Shown piece after piece: positions 1 to 8,659 of a stretch of DNA of 64,000 nt (position 1 is its first letter; every line of letters begins with the position of its first letter). The notes under the pieces were generated by a model, which saw only the letters and a program-made list of their open reading frames with translations, was not told the DNA's origin and did no database searches. The position numbers and the translations under genes were made by a program. Origin of the DNA: Rhizobium sp. Leaf453 (GTDB lineage Bacteria > Pseudomonadota > Alphaproteobacteria > Rhizobiales > Rhizobiaceae); assembly GCF_001425605.1 (NCBI RefSeq), contig NZ_LMRG01000027.1, positions 194,001 through 258,000 of the forward strand, given 5' to 3'.

Positions 1-1118
1 TATGGGTCGACGGCGTCGCGCAGGCCATCGCCGAGCGCATTGAACGCAAAGACGGTGATCAGCACGAAGGCCACGGGGGAAAGGATCCAGGGATAGGATC
101 CGATGACGGAATAGGTGGCGGTATCCTGCAGCATCAACCCCCAGGACATCAGCGGCGGCTTCACCGCGAAGCCGAGGAAGCCGAGGAAGGATTCGAGCAG
201 CACCACATTCGGGATCGCCAGCGTCACGGCGACGATGACGTGGCTCATGACATTCGGGAAGATGTGCTGGAAGATGATGCGCCGGTCGGTGGCGCCGATC
301 GCCATGGCCGCGCGGACATAATCGATGCGGGCGAGCGCCAGCGTCTTGCCGCGCACTTCGCGTGACATCTGTGCCCAGCCGAGTGCGGACATGACGAAGA
401 TGACGAAGGCGAGGAAGACATTGGTCGGCGCCGTCACCGGAATGAGCGAGGTGAGCGCCAGGTAGAGCGGCAGTTGCGGGAAGGCCAGGACCAGTTCGAC
501 GAAACGCTGCATCCAGGCATCGAAGCGGCCGCCGAAATAGCCCGAGACCATGCCCACCGTGGTGCCGACGACGGTGACGATGAAGACCACGGTGAGCGCG
601 ATCATCAGCGAGACGCGGGAGCCGTAGAAGATGCGCGACAGCACGTCACGGCCGAACTTGTCGGTGCCGAGGAAATTGACCGGCGTGCCGTCGGTCGCGC
701 CGAAGAAATGCCGTTCGGTCGGGATCAGGCCGAAGAGGTTGTACTTGAAACCCTTGACGAAGAAGCCGAGATTGAGCGGATTGGCATAGTCCGGCCCGAC
801 GATCGGCTGGAAGGTGATCGGGTCGAGCTCGGTGCCTTCGCCGATCTTGTAGACGCGCGGCCAGACGAAATTGCCTTCCTGGTCGGTGATGCTGATCGTC
901 TGCGGCGGGGCGAAGCCGACGCCGGTCAGCTTCGGATCCACCGGCGAGAAGAACTCGGCGAAGATCGTCATCAGCATCAGCAGGCAGACGAGGATCAGCC
1001 CAGCCATGCCGGTCCAGGAGGTGCGCAGGCGCCGCCAGACGAGCGCCAGATAGGTCTCGTTGCCATGATGCGGGGCGGGAACCGGAACGGTGGAAACGGT
1101 TTGAACATCGGCTTTCAT
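1..1118 (-). CDS. agpC: Opp/Dpp-type ABC permease, AgpC-like (3' end beyond window)
   Basis: Inner-membrane permease subunit of a peptide/nickel-family ABC importer; the locus context points to alpha-galactosides (melibiose, raffinose) as substrate. The open frame begins MKADVQTV and is still open at base 1, so the C-terminus is missing. It has one N-terminal membrane segment (about residues 34-56), a periplasmic insertion of about 100 residues, then the BPD_transp_1 core. The EAA-type loop reads DYVRAAMAIGATDRRII followed by PN. The start overlaps the stop of the upstream permease gene by 4 bp (ATGA), so the two are translationally coupled. In Sinorhizobium meliloti the agp operon continues with two ATPase genes, expected here just left of the window. 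Family assignment is firm; the symbol rests on synteny with melA and an AraC gene. Confidence 0.85.
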   Translation of the reverse strand, partial: MKADVQTVSTVPVPAPHHGNETYLALVWRRLRTSWTGMAGLILVCLLMLMTIFAEFFSPVDPKLTGVGFAPPQTISITDQEGNFVWPRVYKIGEGTELDPITFQPIVGPDYANPLNLGFFVKGFKYNLFGLIPTERHFFGATDGTPVNFLGTDKFGRDVLSRIFYGSRVSLMIALTVVFIVTVVGTTVGMVSGYFGGRFDAWMQRFVELVLAFPQLPLYLALTSLIPVTAPTNVFLAFVIFVMSALGWAQMSREVRGKTLALARIDYVRAAMAIGATDRRIIFQHIFPNVMSHVIVAVTLAIPNVVLLESFLGFLGFAVKPPLMSWGLMLQDTATYSVIGSYPWILSPVAFVLITVFAFNALGDGLRDAVDP

Positions 1119-2128
1119 GCGTGTGCTCCTCCACCCAGGCGGACGCGGGGATCGAGCATCGCCAGAAGCATGTCGGCGATGATGTTGCCGACGATCAGGG
1201 TTGCCGACAGGACCAGAATGAAGGTTGCGGTGACATAGACGTCACCCACCCACATGGAGCCGACGATGGCCGGGCCGACGGTCGGCAGCGCGAAGATGAT
1301 GGCGGTCTCGATCTCGCCGGTCAGCATGTAGGGCAGGACGACGCCCTGATACATGATGAGCGGATGCAGCGCGTTGGGCACCGCATGGCGCATGATCACG
1401 GCGCTTTCGGAGAGGCCCTTGGCGCGGGCAGTCTCGACATATTGGGCGTTCAGCGTATCCAGCAGATTACCGCGCATCACCCGCATATTGTAGGCGAGGC
1501 CGCCGAAGGTGGCGATGGCGATGACCGGCCAGACATGTTTCAAGAGGTCGACGAACTTGTCCCAGGACCAAGGCGCGCCGCCATATTTGGCGGAGTTGAA
1601 GCTGTTGATCTCGCTGACATTGAAATGGAACACCAGCACATAGACGATGATCAGCGCCATCAGGAAGCGCGGCACCGTCATGCCGAGAAAGGAAATGCCG
1701 GACAAAAGGCTATCGACCCAAGTGTATTGCCGCGTGGCGGCGAGAACGCCGAAGGTGATACCGATGACCGAAGCGAGGATATGGCAGACGAGCGCCAAGG
1801 CGAGCGTTCGCGGCAGGCGTTCGCCAACCACTTCGGCGACGGGCTTGTTATAATAGAGGCTGTGGCCGAAATCACCGCGGGTGAGGATGCCGGTGATCCA
1901 GTTGATATATTGAACGGGAAGCGGCTTATCGAGGCCGTTGGCGATCTTGTAGGCCTGGGCCTGGGCGTCGGCCTGCTCGAAGCTGGCGCCACCCTGGTTG
2001 ATCGCCTGGGAACGGATGTAGTCGCTATAGTCCCCCGGCGGCGCCTGAATGATCGCGAAGGTCACGACGCTCAGCACGAAAAGAACGGGTATGGCGGACG
2101 CTATGCGCACAAGTAGAAATCGGAACAT
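1115..2128 (-). CDS. agpB: Opp/Dpp-type ABC permease, AgpB-like
   Basis: 337-residue inner-membrane permease, the OppB-like partner of the following gene. It begins MFRFLLVRIASAIPVLF, the usual OppB/DppB first helix, and ends DPRVRLGGGAHA, the usual family terminus. About six membrane segments are visible. The EAA loop YVETARAKGLSESAVIMRH is followed by PNALHPLI. The gene lies 86 bp downstream of the binding-protein gene on the same strand and overlaps the next permease by 4 bp. The likely role is forming the translocation channel for alpha-galactosides with AgpC. Family membership is clear; substrate is inferred from neighbours. Confidence 0.87.
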   Translation of the reverse strand: MFRFLLVRIASAIPVLFVLSVVTFAIIQAPPGDYSDYIRSQAINQGGASFEQADAQAQAYKIANGLDKPLPVQYINWITGILTRGDFGHSLYYNKPVAEVVGERLPRTLALALVCHILASVIGITFGVLAATRQYTWVDSLLSGISFLGMTVPRFLMALIIVYVLVFHFNVSEINSFNSAKYGGAPWSWDKFVDLLKHVWPVIAIATFGGLAYNMRVMRGNLLDTLNAQYVETARAKGLSESAVIMRHAVPNALHPLIMYQGVVLPYMLTGEIETAIIFALPTVGPAIVGSMWVGDVYVTATFILVLSATLIVGNIIADMLLAMLDPRVRLGGGAHA

Positions 2129-2214
2129 GGCTGTTAGGTTCTCTTGTGTGTTTCGGGGTGTCCGTCTCCGGCCGTCTTAAGGGAACGGCCGGAGGGAAGT
2201 GCAGATCGGTCGGA

Positions 2215-4302
2215 TCAGTTCGACAGGCCCTTCTCACCGGGCTTGCCGGGGAGCTGATCCTTGAACAGTTCGTAATCGGTCTGCTTGTCGGCGGCGACGA
2301 AGACGCGTTCGCGGATGATCGTGTCTTCAGCCCAGTTGAACATGTAGATCGGCGCACCGACCGGGATGTTCGAGAAGCGCTTGTTGATCATCAGGGCGCC
2401 CGGATATTCGGTCAGGCCGATGGCATCGATGTTTTCGGTCGAGACCTTCTGGTACTGCTTCATCAGGTCGGCGCGCTCGTTCACATCGTTGGAGGTGACG
2501 AACTTGTTGACCAGCGAGACCATCTCCTGCTCGAAGGGCATCAGGTCGAGCGTGCCGTCGGTGCCACCACGATGGTGCCAGCTGGTGCGCGGGCCGGTCG
2601 CGGCGAGCTGCGGCGTGTTCTGCACCACCGAGGCGATTTCTGAACCGTTGCGCAGCACCATCCAGTCGAAGCGTCCGGCGTCGCGCGCCGCGTCACGCTT
2701 GGTGCCGTCCATGGAGTTCAAGACGACCTTGATGCCGAGCTGTTCCATCTGGCCGATCACACCTTCCGCAAGGTTGCGGTCGGTCGTGTAGTCGGAGCTG
2801 GCGAGCAGCACCACCTGGACATCCTGGCCACCCAGCGTCTCGGCCGGGAAGTTGACGAAGCCGTTGCCGTCGGTGTCCTTCAGGCCGGCCTTTTCGAGCA
2901 GCGCCTTGGCACCATCGAGATCGAACGGATAGTAGACGGTTGACTGACGGTCGTAGAAGCTCGTGCCCGAGGAGAGGCCGCCCGGATAAATGGCGGTAAA
3001 CGGACCCTTGACGAGCGAATCGCCGATCTTCTTGCGGTCGAGCGCCATCGAGACGGCCTTGCGGAAGTCGAGATTGCGGTTGAGATCGCGCACGGCCTTG
3101 CCGCGTTCATCGGGCTCACCCCAGCCATTGGCCGAGAAGTTCAGGTGCAGATTGTAGCCGATCAGGCGGGCGCCGAAGGCGAGACGGGCCGGAGCTGTGT
3201 CCTGTGCAGCACGCTTCAGCGATTCGACGAAGTTTTCCGGCTGCTCCAGGTTGGAGAAGTCACCGGAACCGGCGATCGTCTGCACGTCGCGGTCGGCCCA
3301 AGTCGACAGCTTGTAGTGCAGCTCGTTCAGGTAGGGCAGCTGGTTGCCGTTTTCGTCGACCTTCCAGTAATAGGGATTGCGGCGCAGAACGATGATATCG
3401 TCCGGACGATATTCGACCGGCACCCAAGCGCCCATAGCCGGAATGTTCATGTATTCCGGCGCAAAGCCGTTCTTGTACTGGTCGTAGGTGAATTCCTTGG
3501 CGTATTTCGGATGCTTGGTCTTCAGGATATGCGCCGGGCCGGGGCAGAAGGTGCCGTAAGCCATCGAGTAGAGATACTGGCGCGGGAAGGCTTCCTTGAA
3601 GGTCCATTCCACCGTGTTGGCGTCGATCGCCTTAAGCGTCGTGCCTTCACCGAAGGTTTCCGGCGAAGCGCCGTTCAGCGGCGTGACGTTCGGATCGACG
3701 ATATTGTCGTCCCAGTGGAACATCACGTCTTCGGAGGAAAAGGGAACGCCATCCGACCACTTGGCGCCTTCGATCAAGTGCATGGTCAGCTTGTGGCCGT
3801 CCTCTGACCATTCCCAGCTCTTAGCCAGGTTTGGCAGCGGCTCGACGTCCTTGGCTTCGACCTGATAGAGGGGCGCGGTGCGCGTCAGGCACTCGGAAAT
3901 GCCGATGTCGATGCCGCCCCAGCCCTGGGTCTGGCCGGCGGAATAGTTCCAGCCTTCCGGGCGGCCGCCGATGACATGGCGCATCGTATCGCCATAGACG
4001 CCGACGCCGTCGGGCATGTTGCCGGTCTTGAAGACCATCGGCTCCTTCGGCAGGCGCTCGGTCACGGGCGGCAGCTTGCCGGTCTTGACGAATTTCTCGG
4101 TGACCCATTCCGGCTCGTGATATTCCGGCAGCGCCTTGAACTCCACGATCGAATCGCGGGGCACATAGGTGATCTTGCCCTGTGCCGGGAATGGCGGCTG
4201 TTCGGGCACGACGGTCGGCTCGGAAGCCCAGGCATTCAATGCGAAGGCGGACACGCCGAACATCAGCGCGGCCCCCAGCTTCATATGGCGGTTGATTTTC
4301 AT
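2215..4302 (-). CDS. agpA: Periplasmic binding protein of alpha-galactoside importer, AgpA-like
   Basis: 695-residue family-5 extracellular solute-binding protein (OppA/DppA superfamily). The signal peptide runs MKINRHMKLGAALMFGVSAF to a predicted cleavage after NAWA. The chosen ATG at 4302 has a strong upstream GAGGGAGAG; an in-frame codon 26 residues upstream lacks a signal-peptide context. The mature part carries the family segment around WKWSDG-type residues (AKWSDGVPFSSEDVMFHWDD). At about 695 residues it is clearly longer than the usual 520-560, with roughly 100 extra N-terminal residues. S. meliloti AgpA is an Opp-like protein required for melibiose and raffinose uptake, and the adjacent GH4 galactosidase and AraC gene fit that role. 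Substrate is inference. Confidence 0.85.
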   Translation of the reverse strand: MKINRHMKLGAALMFGVSAFALNAWASEPTVVPEQPPFPAQGKITYVPRDSIVEFKALPEYHEPEWVTEKFVKTGKLPPVTERLPKEPMVFKTGNMPDGVGVYGDTMRHVIGGRPEGWNYSAGQTQGWGGIDIGISECLTRTAPLYQVEAKDVEPLPNLAKSWEWSEDGHKLTMHLIEGAKWSDGVPFSSEDVMFHWDDNIVDPNVTPLNGASPETFGEGTTLKAIDANTVEWTFKEAFPRQYLYSMAYGTFCPGPAHILKTKHPKYAKEFTYDQYKNGFAPEYMNIPAMGAWVPVEYRPDDIIVLRRNPYYWKVDENGNQLPYLNELHYKLSTWADRDVQTIAGSGDFSNLEQPENFVESLKRAAQDTAPARLAFGARLIGYNLHLNFSANGWGEPDERGKAVRDLNRNLDFRKAVSMALDRKKIGDSLVKGPFTAIYPGGLSSGTSFYDRQSTVYYPFDLDGAKALLEKAGLKDTDGNGFVNFPAETLGGQDVQVVLLASSDYTTDRNLAEGVIGQMEQLGIKVVLNSMDGTKRDAARDAGRFDWMVLRNGSEIASVVQNTPQLAATGPRTSWHHRGGTDGTLDLMPFEQEMVSLVNKFVTSNDVNERADLMKQYQKVSTENIDAIGLTEYPGALMINKRFSNIPVGAPIYMFNWAEDTIIRERVFVAADKQTDYELFKDQLPGKPGEKGLSN

Positions 4303-4389
4303 CGTTTTCTCTCCCTCATACGTCGCGCCGAACCGAGATGGGACGGCTGCTCCTCCCTTATCGCCAACCCGTGACGACAATACACCTCA

Positions 4390-4417
4390 AGAGGCGGACA
4401 CGGCAGTGCCCGCCTCT
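4390..4417 (-). terminator. Intra-operon hairpin between melA and agpA
   Basis: An 8-bp perfect stem, AGAGGCGG paired with CCGCCTCT across a 12-base loop, lies in the 165-bp gap between the galactosidase stop and the agpA start. No T-run follows on the operon strand, so it is not a textbook terminator. It could be an attenuator or an mRNA-stabilising hairpin that sets the ratio of binding protein to enzyme. The stem is directly visible; its role is inferred. Confidence 0.35.
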
Positions 4418-4467
4418 GCGGATCCGCGGCGCTCCTTCGCCGAACCGGATCCGTGATCTCGTAAAGC

Positions 4468-5940
4468 TCAGCTTGCGGCCTTGAGCTTCGTCGCTTCCTT
4501 TTCGGCGCGCAGTTCATCGATCGAGCGAACCTCGCGGCGGGCAACGCCCTTCCAGTCGCGGGTCTTGACCGTCGATTTCGCCAGGCGTTCCTTGGCGGCC
4601 GGGATCGCATGGGCGTATTGCGGCAGCCACTCGGCCTGGGCCACAACCATTTCATCGACCATCTGCCAGACCTCTTCCGGCGTGCAGATGGCGCCGACCA
4701 GCGGATCATGCAGCACGGCGAGCTTCAGGAGGTCGATATCGCCGGTAACGGCGGCATGGACCGACATACGCTGGACGTTGATCGAGGAAATGCAGGTGGC
4801 GGCGCAGGCTTCCGGCAGGGTGATGCCGGCGACCATGTTGATGCCGAAGCGATCGACGAAGCCGGGCGATTCGATGATCGCATCTGCCGGCAGGTTGGTG
4901 ATGACGCCATTGTTCTTGACGTTGAAGTGACCGCGATAGATGCGTCCGGTTTCCAGCGCTTCCAGAATATGGCTCGCATGCTCGTTGGAACGGCGGGCCG
5001 GATCGATCGGCTTGCCGGCATCTTCCAGGAACTGCGGAAACTCGGTTTCGAACCAGTTGCGGGTCTCGGTGGAGTAGCGCAGGTAACCGCCGGTTTCGCC
5101 GTGGATCCAGTCGGACATGTCGATCCAGCGGGTAATTTCCTCCGGCCGCTTGCGATACCAGGGCAGGTATTCCGACAGATGGCCGTTGCTTTCGGTGGAA
5201 TAGACGCCGAAGCGCTTGAGAACGTCGATGCGCAGCTTTTCCTGCTGCGAGAAAACAGGGTGTGCCTCGAAGGCGGCAACAAGTTCGTCCTTGCCAATCT
5301 TGCGGCCCTTGACGCGGACATCGACGAACCAGGTCTGGTGGTTAATGCCGGAGCAGATGTAGTCGAGTTCGCCATCCTTCGCGCCGAGGATTTCGGCAAT
5401 CTGTTCGGCCCCGTGCTGGACGCCATGGCAGAGACCGATCGTGTCGACCTTGCCGTATTCGATCGCCGCCCAGGTGTTCATAGCCATCGGATTGGCATAG
5501 TTGAGGAATTTCGCACCGGGCTCTGCCAGTTCGCGGATGTCCTTGCAGAAATCGAGGATGACCGGGATGTTTCGCTGGCCGTAGAGAATGCCGCCGGCGC
5601 AGATCGTGTCGCCAACACACTGGTCTACACCGTATTTCAGCGGGATGCGGATGTCATCGGCGTAGGCAGCCAGACCGCCAACGCGCACGCAGGAGATGAT
5701 GTAGCGGGCGCCCTTGATCGCTTCGCGCCGATCGGTCGAAGCTGTGACCTTGGCGGGGAGGTTGTTGGATTCGACGATCTTGTCGAGGATCGACTTGATC
5801 ATGCCGAGATTGTGCTCGCTGAGGTCGGTGAGCGCGAACTCGACGTCGCGGAACTCCGGCACGCAGAGAATATCGGTAAAGAGTTTCTTGGTGAAACCGA
5901 CACTGCCGGCGCCAATAATGGCTATCTTGAAGCTGCTCAT
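4468..5940 (-). CDS. melA: GH4 alpha-galactosidase (MelA-like)
   Basis: 490-residue glycoside hydrolase family 4 enzyme, NAD- and divalent-metal-dependent, cytoplasmic; expected to hydrolyse melibiose/raffinose-type galactosides. The Rossmann start is KIAIIGAGSVGF (residues 5-16). Family landmarks are N150-P151-M152, the metal cysteine in C171-H172-G173, and N200-H201. The ATG at 5940 (MSSFKIAI) is preceded by AGGA; an in-frame codon 24 residues upstream is unlikely because the Rossmann strand should be near the N-terminus. It is the first gene of an operon with agpABC and is divergent from an AraC gene. GH4 also includes alpha-glucosidases and glucuronidases; the agp context favours galactosides. 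Confidence 0.88.
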   Translation of the reverse strand: MSSFKIAIIGAGSVGFTKKLFTDILCVPEFRDVEFALTDLSEHNLGMIKSILDKIVESNNLPAKVTASTDRREAIKGARYIISCVRVGGLAAYADDIRIPLKYGVDQCVGDTICAGGILYGQRNIPVILDFCKDIRELAEPGAKFLNYANPMAMNTWAAIEYGKVDTIGLCHGVQHGAEQIAEILGAKDGELDYICSGINHQTWFVDVRVKGRKIGKDELVAAFEAHPVFSQQEKLRIDVLKRFGVYSTESNGHLSEYLPWYRKRPEEITRWIDMSDWIHGETGGYLRYSTETRNWFETEFPQFLEDAGKPIDPARRSNEHASHILEALETGRIYRGHFNVKNNGVITNLPADAIIESPGFVDRFGINMVAGITLPEACAATCISSINVQRMSVHAAVTGDIDLLKLAVLHDPLVGAICTPEEVWQMVDEMVVAQAEWLPQYAHAIPAAKERLAKSTVKTRDWKGVARREVRSIDELRAEKEATKLKAAS

Positions 5941-6089
5941 GCTGTCCTCGTCTCTGGTCGTTGGGCCGGGAAAAACGGACAGGGTAAAATCAATGCGCGG
6001 GAAATGGCGCATTTTGATACGTGTGCTTTCCCGCTACTCCCTGTCGATGCCGCTCCAACCCCGTTTGTTTTCCCATATTGAAGGGCATC

Positions 6090-6120
6090 TTGCTTTGTTG
6101 AGAGGCATTATGCGTATAAT
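6090..6120 (+). promoter_or_regulatory. Candidate sigma70 promoter of the AraC gene
   Basis: A perfect TATAAT at 6115-6120 is preceded by TTGCTT at 6090-6095 (19-base spacer) or TTGTTG at 6095-6100 (14-base spacer). It lies in the divergent region between melA and the AraC gene. Transcription would begin near 6127, which argues against the in-frame ATG at 6126 and for the ATG at 6153 as the start of the regulator. Confidence 0.4.
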
Positions 6121-6152
6121 GTCGGATGTCGCCAGAGAGGTATTGTGCTTTC

Positions 6153-7073
6153 ATGGGTAATTCTGTGCTGAAACGCCTGATCGAGAATGGACCGGTGATG
6201 CGGACGGTTTCGCTGCCGCGCGGACGCCACAGCCTGCACACCATGCCGACCAGTACCGGCTATGAAATCCGAACCGATGCGAGTTATGACTGGGACGGAA
6301 GAAAGCGTGGCCAGACGCCGTTCACGGTGTTGCAGCACACGATCGCGGGTGCCGGCAACCTGCGTTACGAGAGCCGCAATTACAGGGTCAGGGCAGGAGA
6401 TACGCTACTGGTGCTCGTCCCGCACAATCACCGCTACTGGCTGGAGCAGAACGGGCGGTGGGAGTTTTTCTGGATCTCGATGAACGGTGAGGAGGCCCTG
6501 CGCATCCACAAGGCGATCCTCGCGACCACCGGTCCCATCCTCAATCTGAAGCCGGAAACGATCGAGCGGCTGGCCGATTGCAGTTTACGGCTGATCACCG
6601 GTGGTGCCGACGCACCGGGCAGTGCCTCTGCTCTCGCCTATGAGGCGGCGATGGTGCTCTATGACGATGTGTTCGGCTCCCATCCGGTCTTCAGCCAGGA
6701 ATACCGGACGATGCAGCACGTGATCGATCATATCAATGCGCATCTGGAACAGCCGCTGCCGGTTGAAAGGCTGGCGGAGGTTTCCGGTCTCAGCCGGGCG
6801 CACTTTTCGCGCGTCTTCGCCGCCAGCGAGGGCATGCCGCCGGCCGAGTTCGTGCTGCGCAAGCGGTTGCAGCGGGCGACAAAGCTCCTGACCAAGGCGG
6901 CCAATCTGTCGGTGAAGGAAGTTTCGATCATGTCCGGGTTCGAAGACCCGAACTATTTCGCCAAGGTGTTCCGCCGCTATTTCGGCGCGAGCCCGACGGA
7001 ATTCCGCACGACGGGAATGTATTCCAGCATTGCGACCGGCAGCCGGACCTCTGGGGACGCGGCTGCCGGATAA
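6153..7073 (+). CDS. agpT: AraC-family activator, AgpT-like
   Basis: 306-residue AraC/XylS regulator. The N-terminal half is a cupin-like sugar-sensing domain (motif TLLVLVPHNHRYWLE near residues 86-100). The C-terminal 100 residues hold two helix-turn-helix units: LAEVSGLSRAHFSRVF, and VKEVSIMSGFEDPNYFAKVF followed by the family-typical FGASPTEFR. It is divergent from melA-agpABC. In S. meliloti an AraC-like activator, AgpT, is required for induction of the alpha-galactoside genes, and this gene occupies the equivalent position. The start at 6153 is chosen because a TATAAT lies at 6115-6120; a start at 6126 would add nine residues. Role is inferred from family and context. Confidence 0.8.
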   Translation: MGNSVLKRLIENGPVMRTVSLPRGRHSLHTMPTSTGYEIRTDASYDWDGRKRGQTPFTVLQHTIAGAGNLRYESRNYRVRAGDTLLVLVPHNHRYWLEQNGRWEFFWISMNGEEALRIHKAILATTGPILNLKPETIERLADCSLRLITGGADAPGSASALAYEAAMVLYDDVFGSHPVFSQEYRTMQHVIDHINAHLEQPLPVERLAEVSGLSRAHFSRVFAASEGMPPAEFVLRKRLQRATKLLTKAANLSVKEVSIMSGFEDPNYFAKVFRRYFGASPTEFRTTGMYSSIATGSRTSGDAAAG

Positions 7074-7076
7074 GCT

Positions 7077-7301
7077 TCAGTAAAACAGATGCCAGGGGGT
7101 GATGAAGGTCTGGCTGGCTTGCTGATCGCGCTCCTGCTCGATCGCGATAGCCTCTTCCTTGGCCTTGCGGGCCGCGATGTCCAGCCGCACCGGCTTTTCC
7201 GCCTTCGGCGGGGGTGTGAGGTAACCGAGCGTCATTCCACCGTGATAAAACATGCCGTTCTCCGAAGTTGAGCCAATGACCTGTTTGCCGGTCTTGGACA
7301 C
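7077..7301 (-). CDS. Small conserved-type hypothetical protein
   Basis: A 74-residue soluble, charged protein (MSKTGKQVIGSTSENGMF...) with a helical, Lys/Glu/Gln-rich second half (AARKAKEEAIAIEQERDQQA). No signal peptide or membrane segment is seen. I do not recognise the family. It lies 3 bp from the convergent AraC gene. Codon use is like that of neighbouring genes and no competing frame is better, which supports it being real. Function unknown. Confidence 0.5.
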   Translation of the reverse strand: MSKTGKQVIGSTSENGMFYHGGMTLGYLTPPPKAEKPVRLDIAARKAKEEAIAIEQERDQQASQTFITPWHLFY

Positions 7302-7387
7302 AATCGTGACACAATCGGCGACGCTGTCAATAGTCTATCAAAATTGTGCCTTATTGAGTTTTTGTTAACCATCAGCCGGCTGGCACG

Positions 7388-7420
7388 AAAACGCCCCGCC
7401 CGTGAGGTACGGACGAGGCG
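7388..7420 (-). terminator. Rho-independent terminator after the pyridoxamine-oxidase-like gene
   Basis: On the minus strand a 12-bp stem (CGCCTCGTCCGT with ACGGGCGGGGCG, including three G-U pairs) closes a 5-base loop and is followed by TTTT. It sits 20 bp after the stop at 7441, in the right orientation to end that transcript. Confidence 0.7.
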
Positions 7421-7440
7421 CCCAGTCTGCACTGATGAGG

Positions 7441-7944
7441 TCAGTGCGGAAGCGAGAGCTGGGTATGGTAGCCAAGATCCGGCTCCTTGCCGGTGAGATT
7501 GGCCTTGGCGATCTCCCAGCCAAACCGCAACGAACTGTTGGTCGAAGCCCAGATTGACACGTCGTCGAGTTTCAATTGCAGCATGGTGAGAGCCGGATCG
7601 TCCTTGCCGCCTTCGAACCAGGCAGCGACCGGTGCCGACCAGTATTTGTCGATGTGCTCGCGCGACTTGACCTCATCGATCGCACCAGCCAGGCAGGCAT
7701 GGTAGTCATGGTCCTTGCTGATCACGCAGAAATGGGCGCGATCGCCGGTGCGCACGGCAGAGACCAGATCGCTGTCGGTGCGGGTGTAGAACCAGATCGA
7801 ATTGGTTTCCTTTTCGACGAAGGGCGCCATCGGCTGCATGTGCTGGCCGGATTCCTCGACGCCCAGCATGCCGGCATGGACGTGTTCGAGAACATCCCAC
7901 AACTGCTGCAACGGGTCGGTTTTGGTCTTGGAAATATCGGTCAT
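7441..7944 (-). CDS. Pyridoxamine 5'-phosphate oxidase-like (general stress protein 26 type)
   Basis: 167-residue protein of the split-barrel FMN-binding superfamily, resembling the general-stress-protein group (motifs MQPMAPFVEKETNSIWFYT and RAHFCVISKDHDYHACLAG). Such proteins bind FMN or FAD, and most have no known substrate. No signal peptide, so cytoplasmic. The next gene upstream on the same strand is a PfpI/DJ-1-like protein, 28 bp away, so the two probably form a stress-related operon. A terminator-like hairpin follows its stop. Family confident; biochemical role unknown. Confidence 0.8.
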   Translation of the reverse strand: MTDISKTKTDPLQQLWDVLEHVHAGMLGVEESGQHMQPMAPFVEKETNSIWFYTRTDSDLVSAVRTGDRAHFCVISKDHDYHACLAGAIDEVKSREHIDKYWSAPVAAWFEGGKDDPALTMLQLKLDDVSIWASTNSSLRFGWEIAKANLTGKEPDLGYHTQLSLPH

Positions 7945-7972
7945 CGCTGTTTCCTTTGTCTGTTGATAGGGA

Positions 7973-8533
7973 TCAGGCGGCGCGCTGTTCGTGGCGGCCT
8001 TCCTCGACTTCCTCGATAATCTTGTTGACGAAGGGCGTCAGGTCACCCGGATTACGGGAAGTGATAATGCCCTTGTCAGTGACGACGGCTTCGTCCGACC
8101 AGAGCGCGCCGGCATTCTTCATGTCAGTCTTGATCGAGACATAGGAGGTCATCTTGCGGCCCTTCACGGCATCGGCCTCGATCAGAAGCCACGGTGCGTG
8201 GCAGATGGCGGCGACGACCTTGCCGGATTTAACGAAGTCACGGACGACGCGCATGGCGTCGTCGTCATGGCGCAGGATATCGGGGTTCATTTGGCCGCCG
8301 GGCAGAACCAGCGCATCGAAATCATCGAGCTTGACATCCCTGGCGAGCAGATCGACATCAACCGTATCGCCCCAGTCCTTCTTGTCCCAGCTCTTGATCG
8401 GCTCCTTCTCGATCGAGGCGACCTTGACGCTGGCACCGCGCTTCTTCAGCTCTTCCAGCGGCACGCGCAGTTCCGAGCGCTCATAGCCATGGGTCGCGAG
8501 GATGAGGATTTTGGATTTGTCGATGAAGGGCAT
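7973..8533 (-). CDS. DJ-1/PfpI family protein (YhbO-like)
   Basis: 186-residue class I glutamine-amidotransferase-like protein of the DJ-1/PfpI superfamily. The nucleophile elbow is AICHAPWLLIEA, with the Cys-His pair seen in PfpI/YhbO stress proteins. Other landmarks are ILATHGYERSEL near the N-terminus and DALVLPGGQMNPD. The ATG at 8533 (MPFIDKSK) has AGGAG upstream; an in-frame extension of 20 residues is unlikely to be translated. Members have been linked to protease, glyoxalase or deglycase activities, which remain debated. Likely co-transcribed with the downstream pyridoxamine-oxidase-like gene. Confidence 0.85.
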   Translation of the reverse strand: MPFIDKSKILILATHGYERSELRVPLEELKKRGASVKVASIEKEPIKSWDKKDWGDTVDVDLLARDVKLDDFDALVLPGGQMNPDILRHDDDAMRVVRDFVKSGKVVAAICHAPWLLIEADAVKGRKMTSYVSIKTDMKNAGALWSDEAVVTDKGIITSRNPGDLTPFVNKIIEEVEEGRHEQRAA

Positions 8534-8659
8534 GATGCCATCTCCTGCTGTAAACTTGGGAGGGTTCGGGCTTACAACGGGTGCGTCCGGCAATCGTTCC
8601 GATCTTTCTGCTCTCTGCGGCGTTGACTGGAAGGCAATAAGAACATATCATGAACAATT

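Noticed and set aside
4609..6081. Plus-strand 490-codon frame over melA
   Set aside because: Antisense shadow; melA has GH4 motifs in order.
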